Part shown: positions 15,881-26,098 of the stretch, in pieces | Layout: the number at the start of each line of letters is the position of its first letter | Position numbering within the stretch: position 1 is the first letter of the stretch | From: Clostridia bacterium | GTDB lineage: Bacteria > Bacillota > Clostridia > Christensenellales > Aristaeellaceae | Length of the DNA: 38,611 bases | Reading direction: 5' to 3' | Assembly: GCA_017524725.1 (NCBI GenBank) | Contig: JAFXUZ010000083.1 | Coordinates: forward strand, 1 to 38,611 | Notes under the pieces: generated by a model | The model's database searches: none | What the model was told of the DNA's origin: nothing | What the model saw: the letters and a program-made list of their open reading frames with translations, nothing else | Made by a program: the position numbers and the translations under genes

Positions 15881-17200
15881 TTATTGAAGTACTTTAAGCC
15901 CGTCAGGGGTAAAAACATCGATCTGGTAATCTCCGTTATATTTCCCGACGACGCCGCGGACCGATACGGTCTTCCCCCTAAGTTCGTCCACCGTATAGGG
16001 AACGCCGTTTTCGTTCAGCGCGCCGTCCAGGTGCAACTGCACCTCGGTCCTGCCGGACAGGCACCAGAGCGTGGCCGTGCCGGGGATGGACGTGTAGCCG
16101 CCCTGTACGGTCAGGGGGGATACGGCCACCGTGGTGGCCTGGGAAAGGAAAGCGCGGTCGAATTCTCCGTACTCTTCGTATCCTTCGTCTTCCTCGCCGG
16201 GCTCCAGAGCGACGGTGCCTTCCATCAGGACGGCGGCGTCGGTCTCGGTCCAGGGGATCCCGTGCCCGGAGGAGATCAGGCGGATGTTGCCGGGATCGTC
16301 GGGCTTCATCATCCGGTAGGTGATCCCGGCCACCTGCCAGGCACCTCCGGCCTCGTAGTACTGGAAAGTGCCGACGATGCGGACCAGGTTCCCGGCGCGC
16401 AGGATCTCCATGCCGCCGCCGCTCAGGTTGTAGCCGTAGTAGACCGGAAGCCCGAAATGCAGCCCGGTCTCCCCGTCAAGGGCTTCCACATACACGGAAT
16501 TGCTGTGATTGACGGTCACGACGCCCTCGAAGGCCACCTTGACGCCCTCGTAGAAACCGGCGTTGAGCCTCAGCTCCCTCAGCGTCACCTCCACGGCGTC
16601 CCCGTAGTAGAACTCGGGATCCCTTTCGGCGGAATAGACCCGCAGCCCGGCGGAGCGGGCCTGGGCGATGGCCGCCATGCAGGTGTCGCCGTAGCGGTTC
16701 TGCGCCGAGGAATTGGCGATGGCCAGCCCCTCCTGGAGGAGCTCGATGTTCAAATTGCGCCAGTGGGTCCCGTCCGGGGTATACCACACCCACACCAGCT
16801 GCCTGGATCCGGTGCTGTCCGTGTTCCATTCCCCGGTGTCCGATTCGACGATAATGCCCGCGGCGCCTTCAAGCTTTTCCCGGGTAAACCTCGAGGCCTG
16901 CTTCCCCCAGGGCTCCACCTTGCCGGTGGATTCCGGGGTGTTGATGCCGATGTAGCGGGCCTTGAGGATCCCATAGGGAAACGCGCTGTCCGACACGGTA
17001 AAATGGGTGGTGTCCCCATCCACATAGGTGTGGACCCGGGCCTCGGCCTTGACGGTCTCCGAGGACATGTCCAGCGCAACGGACGCGGCAAAATCGACCG
17101 GCTTCGCATCCTCTGCGACCCCCGCGGCCCCGCCGCCCGCAAGCAGGGCGGCGAGGAGCAGGGACAGGAGGATGCGGATCATTCGATGGCGTACCTGCAT
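15881..17200 (-). CDS. secreted staphylococcal-type thermonuclease with C-terminal OB-fold modules
   Basis: This 439-residue exported nuclease should cut DNA and/or RNA phosphodiester bonds outside the cell in a calcium-dependent way. After the signal peptide (about 1-29), the SNase domain spans about 52-192. Residues matching S. aureus nuclease are Asp61/Asp63 (YVDGDT), Arg82 (KARYIGINTPES), Glu90 and Arg133 (TGSRQLVWVW). The usual calcium ligand Asp40 is replaced by Asn87. Residues about 205-320 and 330-439 look like OB-fold modules (VAFEGVVTV; VSVRGVVGKYNG). The architecture recalls B. subtilis YhcR. The ATG at 17200 has GAGGAGG 10 bases upstream and overlaps the binding-protein gene; the ATG at 17182 would give a 4-base ATGA overlap. 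Either way it is translationally coupled to the ABC receptor. Confidence 0.9.
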   Translation of the reverse strand: MQVRHRMIRILLSLLLAALLAGGGAAGVAEDAKPVDFAASVALDMSSETVKAEARVHTYVDGDTTHFTVSDSAFPYGILKARYIGINTPESTGKVEPWGKQASRFTREKLEGAAGIIVESDTGEWNTDSTGSRQLVWVWYTPDGTHWRNLNIELLQEGLAIANSSAQNRYGDTCMAAIAQARSAGLRVYSAERDPEFYYGDAVEVTLRELRLNAGFYEGVKVAFEGVVTVNHSNSVYVEALDGETGLHFGLPVYYGYNLSGGGMEILRAGNLVRIVGTFQYYEAGGAWQVAGITYRMMKPDDPGNIRLISSGHGIPWTETDAAVLMEGTVALEPGEEDEGYEEYGEFDRAFLSQATTVAVSPLTVQGGYTSIPGTATLWCLSGRTEVQLHLDGALNENGVPYTVDELRGKTVSVRGVVGKYNGDYQIDVFTPDGLKVLQ

Positions 17201-18561
17201 TTTTCAACGGCCTCCTCAAAGGCCTTGCCGATCTCAGCGTCCACGTCGGTGCCGTCGGCGATGGTCAGGCACTTGATCAGGAGCGAGCCCACCGCGTCGC
17301 GGGCGACGGAACTGCCGACGAAGGCGGGAGAGGTGTAGTAGGCTTTCTCCTGGGAAAGGCAGACCTTGGCGCTCAGGGCGGAGACATAGTCGCCGCCGTC
17401 GGCTTTATTCAGGAATTCGGCGTACACGGGATTGTCCGCAACGCTGCGGATGACCGGAACGTAACCGGAGGCCATGGAGAATTCCGCCTGGAATTCCACG
17501 TTGGTGGTCAGGAACTTGACAAACAGCCAGGAAGCGATCATTTCCTGTTCGTTGTCCTTCCGGAAGATGCACAGGCTGGGGCCCTGGGAGATGACCCTGG
17601 GATGGTCGGGATCCACCTGGGGGATGGTGGCGATGCCGACCTCGAAGGGATAGGAGCCGTCCGCGCCCTTGGCGGGACGCTGGTAGGTGGCGCCGGCGGA
17701 AGAGCCGATGGACATATAGCTCCTGGTCATGTCGGTGGAAACGAACAGGCCGGAGGTGTAGGCGCCGTAGATCTTCTGGGTGGTCACGTATTCTTCCTGC
17801 TTCCACTCGCGGAAACGGGCGATGAAGGCGCGGTTCTGCTCGTTGTCAAACAGGAAATGGTCGCCGGTGGCGCTGGTGTAGGGAGAGCCGTACTGCTCGC
17901 ACATGGTGATGAACCAGTTGCTCTCGCTGTCATAGCCCAGGGGGATGGAGTTGGGGTCGATCTCGACGATCTTGGCGCAGACGTCTTCCATCTCGTCCCA
18001 GGTGGCGGGTACTTTGATGCCGTTCTGGTCAAAGAAGGTCTTGTTGTAGTAGAGCACCTCGGTGGACTTGGAAAGGGGCATGGTGTACATCTGGCCGTCG
18101 CCGAACTGCGCGCCTTCCATGTAGTAGCCCTCGATGAAGTCGGCCTTCTGCTCGGGAGTCAGGCCGAGGATCTCGGTGGAACCGTCGGCGCGGGTGACCG
18201 TGGCGGTGGAATCGATATAGCCGTCCAGGGTCTTCACGGCGCGGGCCAGGTTGTACAGCGCCACATGGTCCGGATAGCAGTAGGCGATGTTGGGCTGGGT
18301 GCCCACGGTGATCTCGGTGGACACCTGGTCGCGTACGTCGTCATAGCTGCCCACGGAGGTGTACACCACGTGGATGTTGGGGTACAGGGTATTGAATTCG
18401 GCGATGTAATTGTCCAGCACGGCGGTCAGGTTGGAACCCATGGTGTGGTAGAAGGTAATGGTGACCTCGCTGCCGTCATAGGTGACCTCGTCGGCGGCGC
18501 CGAAGGCGGTCACGCTGAGCAGCATGCACAGGAGCAGGAGCACGGAAAGAAGCTTTTTCAT
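17179..18561 (-). CDS. ABC transporter substrate-binding protein, CUT1 family (cassette A)
   Basis: This 460-residue family 1 solute-binding protein has a signal peptide (MKKLLSVLLLLCMLLS, cleaved near FGAAD-EV) but no lipobox, unlike its paralogue at 27997. The fold is recognisable from VTITFYHTMGSN, AEFNTLYPNIHV, QPNIAYCYPDHVALY, MPLSKSTEVLYYNKTFFDQNG, VISQGPSLCIF and ASWLFVKFLTTN. Related receptors bind sugars or glycerol-3-phosphate derivatives. It is the fourth ABC gene of the operon and is coupled by overlap to the nuclease gene, so its ligand may be a nuclease product or a polymer component; this is inference. Lack of a lipid anchor means it would be free in the wall space or held by another protein. 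Confidence 0.92.
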   Translation of the reverse strand: MKKLLSVLLLLCMLLSVTAFGAADEVTYDGSEVTITFYHTMGSNLTAVLDNYIAEFNTLYPNIHVVYTSVGSYDDVRDQVSTEITVGTQPNIAYCYPDHVALYNLARAVKTLDGYIDSTATVTRADGSTEILGLTPEQKADFIEGYYMEGAQFGDGQMYTMPLSKSTEVLYYNKTFFDQNGIKVPATWDEMEDVCAKIVEIDPNSIPLGYDSESNWFITMCEQYGSPYTSATGDHFLFDNEQNRAFIARFREWKQEEYVTTQKIYGAYTSGLFVSTDMTRSYMSIGSSAGATYQRPAKGADGSYPFEVGIATIPQVDPDHPRVISQGPSLCIFRKDNEQEMIASWLFVKFLTTNVEFQAEFSMASGYVPVIRSVADNPVYAEFLNKADGGDYVSALSAKVCLSQEKAYYTSPAFVGSSVARDAVGSLLIKCLTIADGTDVDAEIGKAFEEAVEKCRYAIE

Positions 18562-18624
18562 CTTTTTCGATCCTTCCTTTGTAGAATTGATATGTTACAG
18601 GCCTCATGGCCCATGAACCGTTTT

Positions 18625-18645
18625 CCGGTCCCCTCCGGGGGCCGG
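18625..18645 (-). other. hairpin upstream of cassette A binding-protein gene
   Basis: CCGG-CCCC and GGGG-CCGG pair across a 3-base loop in the gap between permease and receptor genes. No T-tract follows. Cassette B has a hairpin at the same place (27926-27945), which suggests a segmental mRNA control that raises receptor expression. Confidence 0.5.
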
Positions 18646-18655
18646 CCGGGGGGCG

Positions 18656-19549
18656 TCATCCCTTGATGCCGCTGCGGCTGACGCCGGACATGATGTATTT
18701 GCGCAGGAAAATGAACACCAGGAACAGCGGCGCCGATACCAGGGCCACGGCGGCCATCTGCACCGGGTAGTTCACGTCGCCGGTGGTATCGGTAAAGGCG
18801 TTCCTCAGTCCGTTGGTGATCAGGCGGTGGGCCTCGTCGTTTGCCACCAGGCGGGGCCAGATGTAGGAGTTCCAGGCGCCCATCATCTTAAGGATGGTGA
18901 TGGAGATCAGCGTGGGCAGCGCCAGGGGCACCATCACCTTCCACAGGTACTTGAAATCGGAGGTGCCGTCCACCTTGGCCGCCAGGTACAGTTCGTTGGG
19001 GATCTGCAGGAAAGACTGCCGGAGGAGATAGATGTAGAACACACTGACAAGGAAGGGCACGATCAAAACCGTGTAGGTGTTCCGCCAGCCGAGGTTGGTA
19101 ACGGTGGAATAATTGGTGATGGTGAAAAGCTCGCCGGGGATCATCATCGTGGCCAGGAGCGCCGCGAACAAAAGTTCCTTGCCCTTGAATTCAAGCCTTG
19201 CGAAGGCAAAGGCCGTCAGCACCGTGATGACCAGGGACAAAAGGGTGGACACGATGCCCACGATCATGGTGTTCTTGAACAGTACGCCGAGCTTTGCCGT
19301 GGTGAAGGCGTCGGCGTAGTTGGACAAAAGCACCTGCTGGGGCCAGAAGGTGGGCCGGCTGAGACGGTATTCGGTGAGGGACTTGAGGGAGGAGATGATC
19401 ATCCAGTAAAACGGGAAGAGCACGACGGCGGCCATCAGGAACAGGAAAAGGTACACCAGGCCCTGGCCCAGGATCTCCAGGCCCTTCTGCTCGCCCGAAA
19501 GCTTTTTCATGTTCCGGGCATGCATCACGTCGAAGCGGTCAGCGGTCAT
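18656..19549 (-). CDS. ABC sugar transporter permease, MalG/UgpE type (cassette A)
   Basis: This 297-residue inner-membrane protein has six predicted membrane helices (the first is LVYLFLFLMAAVVLFPFYWM). The cytoplasmic EAA loop reads AAKVDGTSDFKYLWKVMVPL. The C-terminus MSGVSRSGIKG is typical of the MalG/UgpE branch. It lies 14 bases after its MalF-type partner. The EAA loop is nearly the same as that of the cassette B permease at 26999 (AAQVDGTSDFKYLTHVMMPI), so the two are close paralogues. About 35 cytoplasmic residues precede the first helix. Confidence 0.94.
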   Translation of the reverse strand: MTADRFDVMHARNMKKLSGEQKGLEILGQGLVYLFLFLMAAVVLFPFYWMIISSLKSLTEYRLSRPTFWPQQVLLSNYADAFTTAKLGVLFKNTMIVGIVSTLLSLVITVLTAFAFARLEFKGKELLFAALLATMMIPGELFTITNYSTVTNLGWRNTYTVLIVPFLVSVFYIYLLRQSFLQIPNELYLAAKVDGTSDFKYLWKVMVPLALPTLISITILKMMGAWNSYIWPRLVANDEAHRLITNGLRNAFTDTTGDVNYPVQMAAVALVSAPLFLVFIFLRKYIMSGVSRSGIKG

Positions 19550-19563
19550 ATCCCTTCACCCCC

Positions 19564-20508
19564 TCAGTAATGGACGCGTTTCTTGCTGACCTGGAGATTG
19601 ATCAGGGTGACAACAAGAATGATGCCGAACAGGTACAGCGCGGCGGCGCTGGCGCGGCCCTGGTTGTTGGTGGCCAGGGAATCATAGATAAGGCCCACCA
19701 TGGTGTTGAGCCTGCCGGGGTCGTGGGCCGGGCCCATGCCCTCGCCGAAAATGCCCACGACGCTTGTGTATTCCTTGAACCCGCCGATGAAGCCGGTGAT
19801 GACCACATAGGCCAGCATCGGGGACAAAAGCGGCACGGTGATACGGGTCAGCACCCGCCAGCGGGGGGTGGAATCCACCTTGGCGGCCTCGTAATACTGC
19901 TTGTTGATGGACTGCAGGCCGCTGGTGAGGATCAGGATCTTGAAGGGCAGGGCGTTCCAGACGATGTAGATGATCATCACCGCCATATTGGCCCAGTAGG
20001 TGGAGCCGATGTTGATCCAGTTGACCTTCTGGCCGCCGAAAAATTCGATGATGTTGTTGACGATGCCGGCGGTCACGATGATCTCACGCCTGCCGCCGAT
20101 GGAGCCGACGATGTTGAACATGGCGGCGAACACCATGCCGATGGCGATGGCGTTGGTGACGTAGGGAAGGAAAAAGATGGTCTGCAGCGCGTTGCGCAGG
20201 GGCTTGATGGCGTTGAGCGCCACCGCGATCAAAAGCGCCAGGACAGTGGATACCGGCACCGTGATGACGCACAGGAGGATGGTGTTGGTCAGGGAAGACT
20301 GGAATTCGCTGTTCTGGGCCACGCGGACAAAATTGCCGAAGCCGATCCTGAAGGCGCTGTCCCCGCCGACCTTGACCAGGCCGCTGTAATTTTCCATAAA
20401 GGCCATGGCGACCGTATTGATGATCGGCCACACGGTGAAGACCAGAAGCAGCACGATGGCCGGGGCCAGGTAGAGCCATGCCTTCCATTGCTGTTTGCTT
20501 TCTACCAT
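19564..20508 (-). CDS. ABC sugar transporter permease, MalF/UgpA type (cassette A)
   Basis: This 314-residue inner-membrane protein is the first permease of the heterodimer. An N-terminal helix (AWLYLAPAIVLLLVFTVWPI) starts six predicted membrane segments. The EAA loop is AAKVDSTPRWRVLTRITVPL. It starts one base after the ATPase stop codon, with GAGG nine bases before the ATG inside the ATPase gene, so translation is coupled. The insert before the EAA loop (RREIIVTAGIVNNIIEFFGGQ) marks a periplasmic-side loop. Confidence 0.94.
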   Translation of the reverse strand: MVESKQQWKAWLYLAPAIVLLLVFTVWPIINTVAMAFMENYSGLVKVGGDSAFRIGFGNFVRVAQNSEFQSSLTNTILLCVITVPVSTVLALLIAVALNAIKPLRNALQTIFFLPYVTNAIAIGMVFAAMFNIVGSIGGRREIIVTAGIVNNIIEFFGGQKVNWINIGSTYWANMAVMIIYIVWNALPFKILILTSGLQSINKQYYEAAKVDSTPRWRVLTRITVPLLSPMLAYVVITGFIGGFKEYTSVVGIFGEGMGPAHDPGRLNTMVGLIYDSLATNNQGRASAAALYLFGIILVVTLINLQVSKKRVHY

Positions 20509-20509
20509 G

Positions 20510-21613
<1,104 letters not shown>

Positions 21614-21669
21614 TCCTCTCATCCGCCTCCCGTTTATATTCTTGTATATCCCGTTATTCCCGCGCCGGG

Positions 21670-22437
21670 TCAGTATTCCTGCGTCCTGGCCCTTTCGGCC
21701 GCCTCCCTCATGAGAAAAGCGTTTTTTTCCTCCGGGCTTTCAAAGATCCTCTGGCTGGCGAAGTCCACCACCACGGTGCCCGCCATCAGGTCGTGGATCA
21801 GCCGAAAGCCATCGCGGCGGGTGGATACGGCCGCCGCGGCCTCGCCGACAAGGATCAGGAGGATCATCACGGGCCCAACGACGCCGATGACCCCCCAGTA
21901 GATCATCACAAGGATCAGCACGGGGATCATGGTCTCCACCGTATACTTGCCGAGCACCGTCCGGATGAACAGGGCCGGGCCCCGCAGGCGTACGCCGTCG
22001 GTCCCCATGACGCCCAGGCCGAAGATCTTCTTGCCCAGGGTCATGCCGTTTTTGAGCTTCAGCGGAACAAAAAATTCGGTGACCATGTACCCCGACAGGA
22101 TGGACAGGCTGACGATGACCACGCTCAGGCTCAGGATCATCCGGTAGGCCCCGGCCGCCGTATCATCCTCCGCCACCGCCTGCCAGGCCTCGTCCACCCT
22201 TTGGCGGTCCTTATCCTCCAGCGCGTCGTATTCCGCCCGGGTAATGGAAAAATCCACGCCGTATTCAGATGAAAACGCATCATAGCGCGCCATCAGCGTC
22301 CGGTGGTAGCCGTTGTAACCCACCAGCGCCGAAAGCCCCCAGGCGAATAAAACGGTGACGACGGAAAGGATGATCACGTCAAACAGAAAGGCGGAGATGC
22401 GTTTCCACGCGCTTGCCTTCTGCAGGTCATGAGCCAA
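21670..22437 (-). CDS. RDD-family integral membrane protein
   Basis: This membrane protein of unknown function has the RDD fold: WKRISAFLFDVIIL in the first helix, NGMTLGKKIFGLGVM in the middle and RLIHDLMAGTVVVD near the end. Four to five membrane helices are predicted. A roughly 60-residue polar insert follows helix 1. I chose the TTG at 22437 because GGAGGTGG lies six bases upstream; ATGs at 22455 and 22479 have poor sites. RDD proteins have been linked to transport or stress. It lies about 55 bases before the cassette A ATPase in the same direction, so it may lead that operon. Confidence 0.8.
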   Translation of the reverse strand: MAHDLQKASAWKRISAFLFDVIILSVVTVLFAWGLSALVGYNGYHRTLMARYDAFSSEYGVDFSITRAEYDALEDKDRQRVDEAWQAVAEDDTAAGAYRMILSLSVVIVSLSILSGYMVTEFFVPLKLKNGMTLGKKIFGLGVMGTDGVRLRGPALFIRTVLGKYTVETMIPVLILVMIYWGVIGVVGPVMILLILVGEAAAAVSTRRDGFRLIHDLMAGTVVVDFASQRIFESPEEKNAFLMREAAERARTQEY

Positions 22438-22571
22438 CGGAAACCACCTCCGCATGATCGCGCGGGCCTCGGGGCCCATTGTGCGGGATAACCGCCGCCG
22501 TCCCCGGAATACGGCCGGACCGGCCGCCGACGGGCGCAGGCGCGGAAACAGATAAACATATCGATACTTCT

Positions 22572-22577
22572 ATTATA
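22572..22577 (-). promoter_or_regulatory. candidate -10 for the RDD / cassette A operon
   Basis: TATAAT on the minus strand (22577-22572) lies in an AT-rich patch of the gap upstream of the RDD gene. No good -35 is seen at the proper distance, so it is only a candidate. Confidence 0.4.
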
Positions 22578-22671
22578 CAGATTTCATCGCTAAAATCCAT
22601 ACCGCAGCGAAATTTTTGTCCTTTTCCGGCCGTTTTTCCGCCCCGTTGATCGGGCGCAACGGCACCTCGGT

Positions 22672-23667
22672 TCACATCCAGTCCGTATGGGTCCTTTTGT
22701 ATTCCGCGCACATTTCGTCAGCTTCCGCCCACAGGCGGTCCGCTTCCTCCCGGGAGTATACCGTACCGCCGCTGGCAAAGGCATGCCCGCCGCCGCGCCA
22801 GCGGGAAGCCAGGCCGTCGCAGCGGACGGAGCGGCTCCTGAGGCGCACCCGGATCTCCCCGTCTTCCCCGTCGGTCTCGATAAAGGCAAGCCATATGAGG
22901 CAGCCCCGGATGTTCTCCATCAGGGAAACGACGGCCGCCGCGGCCTCGGCGTCCAGTCCGAAGCGTTCCCGGATCTTTTTGTCGATATAGATCCTTACGC
23001 ATCCGCCGGGGGCCATCGCCATGTTTTCATACACCCAGGCGCGGTATTTCCATTCGTTCATGTCCCTGAGGTAGAGGTTGGAATACAGCCGTCCCGTATC
23101 CACGCCCAGGTCCAGCAGCATCCCGGCCAGGCGCAGGGTGTCCCCGTCGGTGCCGGAAAAGCGGAAGCGGCCTGAATCCGTGACCATGCCCATGAAAAAA
23201 TACCCGGCCCCCTCGCTGTCCAGCCGGAGCGCATCCGAATAGCGGCTGTAAAAGACGGCGCACATCTCGCATACGCTGGAGCGCTCCTCCTCCACCCAGT
23301 TCACGTCCCCGTAGGGGTCCTTCTCAATGTGGTGGTCGATCTTGATCACCTCGCGGCAGGAAAGGAAGCGCTTATCCGACACCCTCTCCCTGTCCGCGGT
23401 ATCCAGCACGATCCCAAGCGATCCCTTAAGCTCTTCCTCCGGGACGATCTTCCCTTCCATGCCGGCAAAGGCCAGGCGGGATGAAGACTGGGCGTCGGAG
23501 ATGCGCACCCGCTTTTCGGGCCAGGTCAGCTTCAGCATCCTTTCAAAGCCCCTGGTGGCACCCACGCAGTCCCCGTCCACCCGCCTGTGGCGGAAAAGGA
23601 CGATACTGTCATATTCCCGGATCTTCCGAAAGATCTCATCCATCACCGCGCCGTTTTCGTATTTCAT
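22672..23667 (-). CDS. DHH/DHHA1 phosphoesterase, NrnA-like (paralogue 1)
   Basis: This 331-residue cytoplasmic enzyme of the NrnA type would hydrolyse short oligonucleotides and/or 3'-phosphoadenosine 5'-phosphate with manganese. Metal-binding motifs are present: RHRRVDGD (His27, Asp31, Asp33, with Val in place of the usual Pro), VLDTADRE (Asp89), IDHHIEKDP (Asp111-His113) and MGMVTDSG (Asp164). The DHHA1 domain ends with WRGGGHAFASGG. The start ATG follows GGAAAGGA. A second DHH gene lies immediately upstream with the same MVTDSGRFRFSGT block. The altered first motif suggests a changed but probably still active site. Confidence 0.9.
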   Translation of the reverse strand: MKYENGAVMDEIFRKIREYDSIVLFRHRRVDGDCVGATRGFERMLKLTWPEKRVRISDAQSSSRLAFAGMEGKIVPEEELKGSLGIVLDTADRERVSDKRFLSCREVIKIDHHIEKDPYGDVNWVEEERSSVCEMCAVFYSRYSDALRLDSEGAGYFFMGMVTDSGRFRFSGTDGDTLRLAGMLLDLGVDTGRLYSNLYLRDMNEWKYRAWVYENMAMAPGGCVRIYIDKKIRERFGLDAEAAAAVVSLMENIRGCLIWLAFIETDGEDGEIRVRLRSRSVRCDGLASRWRGGGHAFASGGTVYSREEADRLWAEADEMCAEYKRTHTDWM

Positions 23668-23745
23668 TTCTTATTTCCTTTCCCGTGACCCCTCACGCAC
23701 ACGCCCCCCGGCGCAGCGCCCGAAACCGCCAAACCGGTCCAAAAC

Positions 23746-23780
23746 TTCACTCTCCACTCTCCACTCTTCACTCTTCACTC
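23746..23780. repeat. five tandem heptamers (TTCACTC / TCCACTC)
   Basis: Units read TTCACTC, TCCACTC, TCCACTC, TTCACTC, TTCACTC without gaps. On the minus strand (GAGTGAA/GAGTGGA) the array supplies the TGA stop codon of the upstream DHH gene and extends into the spacer. Slippage would change where that protein ends very little. Short heptamer arrays of this kind are known as a dispersed repeat class in some bacteria. Confidence 0.85.
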
Positions 23781-24725
23781 TTTTTCTCCCGCCTCCGCCG
23801 CAAGGGCGTCCAGGTCCGAAAGCATCGCCATGGCTTCCTCCTTATCCTTCACCATGGCGCCGCTGGCACGGGGATGCCCGCCGCCGCCGTATTTTACCGC
23901 CACCGGGTTGATGCTTATGTCCCGGGAACGGAGTTCGCACAGTACGCCCTTTTCGGTCTCGGTAAAATTGACCCACACCCTGATCTCCCCGATATCCGCC
24001 ATCACGTTCACCATGCCCCGGGAGATCTCAAAATCGCTTTTCCCCAGCTTTGCCATCTCCTCCCGGTCGGTGTAGATATACCCCGCTCCGTGGGGCGTGA
24101 CGCGGATCTTTTCAAAAAAACGCCCCCGCAGGCGCACGTCCGCAAGGGACTGGGTATACAGGCCGCGCCACACGGCGTCCATATCGACGCCCTTTTCCGT
24201 GAGGAAAGCGGCCAGGCGGAAAGTCCTTTCCGTGGTGCCGCTAAAGCGGAACCGGCCCGAATCGGTGACCATGCCGGTGAACAGGGAAGCGGCGGCCAGG
24301 GCGCTCACGTTAAGTCCGTATTCCATGGCCATGGAGGCGATCATGCCGCAGCAGCTTTCATAGGACGGATCCACCGCCTCGGCCTCGGCGATCTTTCCGG
24401 TGAACAGGTGGTGGTCCACCCGCGCCGTGGCCGCCGCGCAGCGCCACCTATCGTCGCTGATCAGGTGTTCGGAGGAAGTATCCAGGATCACGGCCAGGGC
24501 GCCGCGGTACACATCGTCCGGGACCTCATCCATCTTTGAATCCGCCATAAAGGCGTACCTCCCCGCCCCGTCGCCCACAGCGAAGACCTTCTTGCCCGGG
24601 AAGGAATCCCGCAGGATATGCTTGAGGCCCACCTGGCTCCCCAGGGCGTCCCCGTCGGGGCTTGAATGGCGGTGGATGATCACCGTATCGTATGCGCGGA
24701 TCTTCTCCATGACGTCGCTGAACAT
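23775..24725 (-). CDS. DHH/DHHA1 phosphoesterase, NrnA-like (paralogue 2)
   Basis: This 316-residue cytoplasmic enzyme is predicted to degrade nanoRNA or pAp-type nucleotides. All canonical motifs are kept: RHSSPDGDALGS (His20, Asp24, Asp26), LDTSSEH (Asp82), VDHH (Asp104-His106), TGMVTDSG (Asp155) and DHHA1 motif GGGGHPRASGA. The start is set at 24725 by GGAGG seven bases upstream; an ATG 30 bases earlier lacks a site. The stop codon lies inside a heptamer repeat. Being more canonical than paralogue 1, it is the likely housekeeping NrnA, while paralogue 1 may have a narrower substrate. They are probably co-transcribed. Confidence 0.92.
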   Translation of the reverse strand: MFSDVMEKIRAYDTVIIHRHSSPDGDALGSQVGLKHILRDSFPGKKVFAVGDGAGRYAFMADSKMDEVPDDVYRGALAVILDTSSEHLISDDRWRCAAATARVDHHLFTGKIAEAEAVDPSYESCCGMIASMAMEYGLNVSALAAASLFTGMVTDSGRFRFSGTTERTFRLAAFLTEKGVDMDAVWRGLYTQSLADVRLRGRFFEKIRVTPHGAGYIYTDREEMAKLGKSDFEISRGMVNVMADIGEIRVWVNFTETEKGVLCELRSRDISINPVAVKYGGGGHPRASGAMVKDKEEAMAMLSDLDALAAEAGEKE

Positions 24726-24766
24726 ATTCGAACCTCCAGTCTGCAGGGCATTCATCCTCTGTCCTG

Positions 24767-24795
24767 ATTCTACCCTATCGGGCCCGTTCTTTCAA
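24767..24795 (-). promoter_or_regulatory. sigma-A promoter of the DHH pair
   Basis: On the minus strand: TTGAAA (24795-24790), 17 bases, TAGAAT (24772-24767), about 42 bases before the start codon. Confidence 0.65.
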
Positions 24796-24908
24796 GCCCG
24801 GGAAGGGAACTTCGCTCCGCGTCCCCCGCCCGAGGCCCGCCCCGGACCGCGTATCCCCCTCCGGCGGGCTTCGGGGGCCCCCTTTTTCATCCGGAAGGCG
24901 GGATGAAC

Positions 24909-24937
24909 TTGACAGGCTTCCCGGCGGATAATAAAAT
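24909..24937 (+). promoter_or_regulatory. sigma-A promoter of ABC cassette B
   Basis: TTGACA (24909-24914), 17 bases, TAAAAT (24932-24937). The ATPase start lies 48 bases downstream. It is divergent from the DHH promoter. GC-rich inverted segments fill 24800-24900 between them. Confidence 0.75.
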
Positions 24938-24985
24938 GGATACGTCCCCGGCAAAACGAATCATATATATAAGGATGCGGTGAAT

Positions 24986-26094
<1,109 letters not shown>

Positions 26095-26098
<4 letters not shown>

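Noticed and set aside
23746..23780. Heptamer array considered as a CRISPR remnant
   Set aside because: Units are 7 bases without spacers and there are no cas genes.
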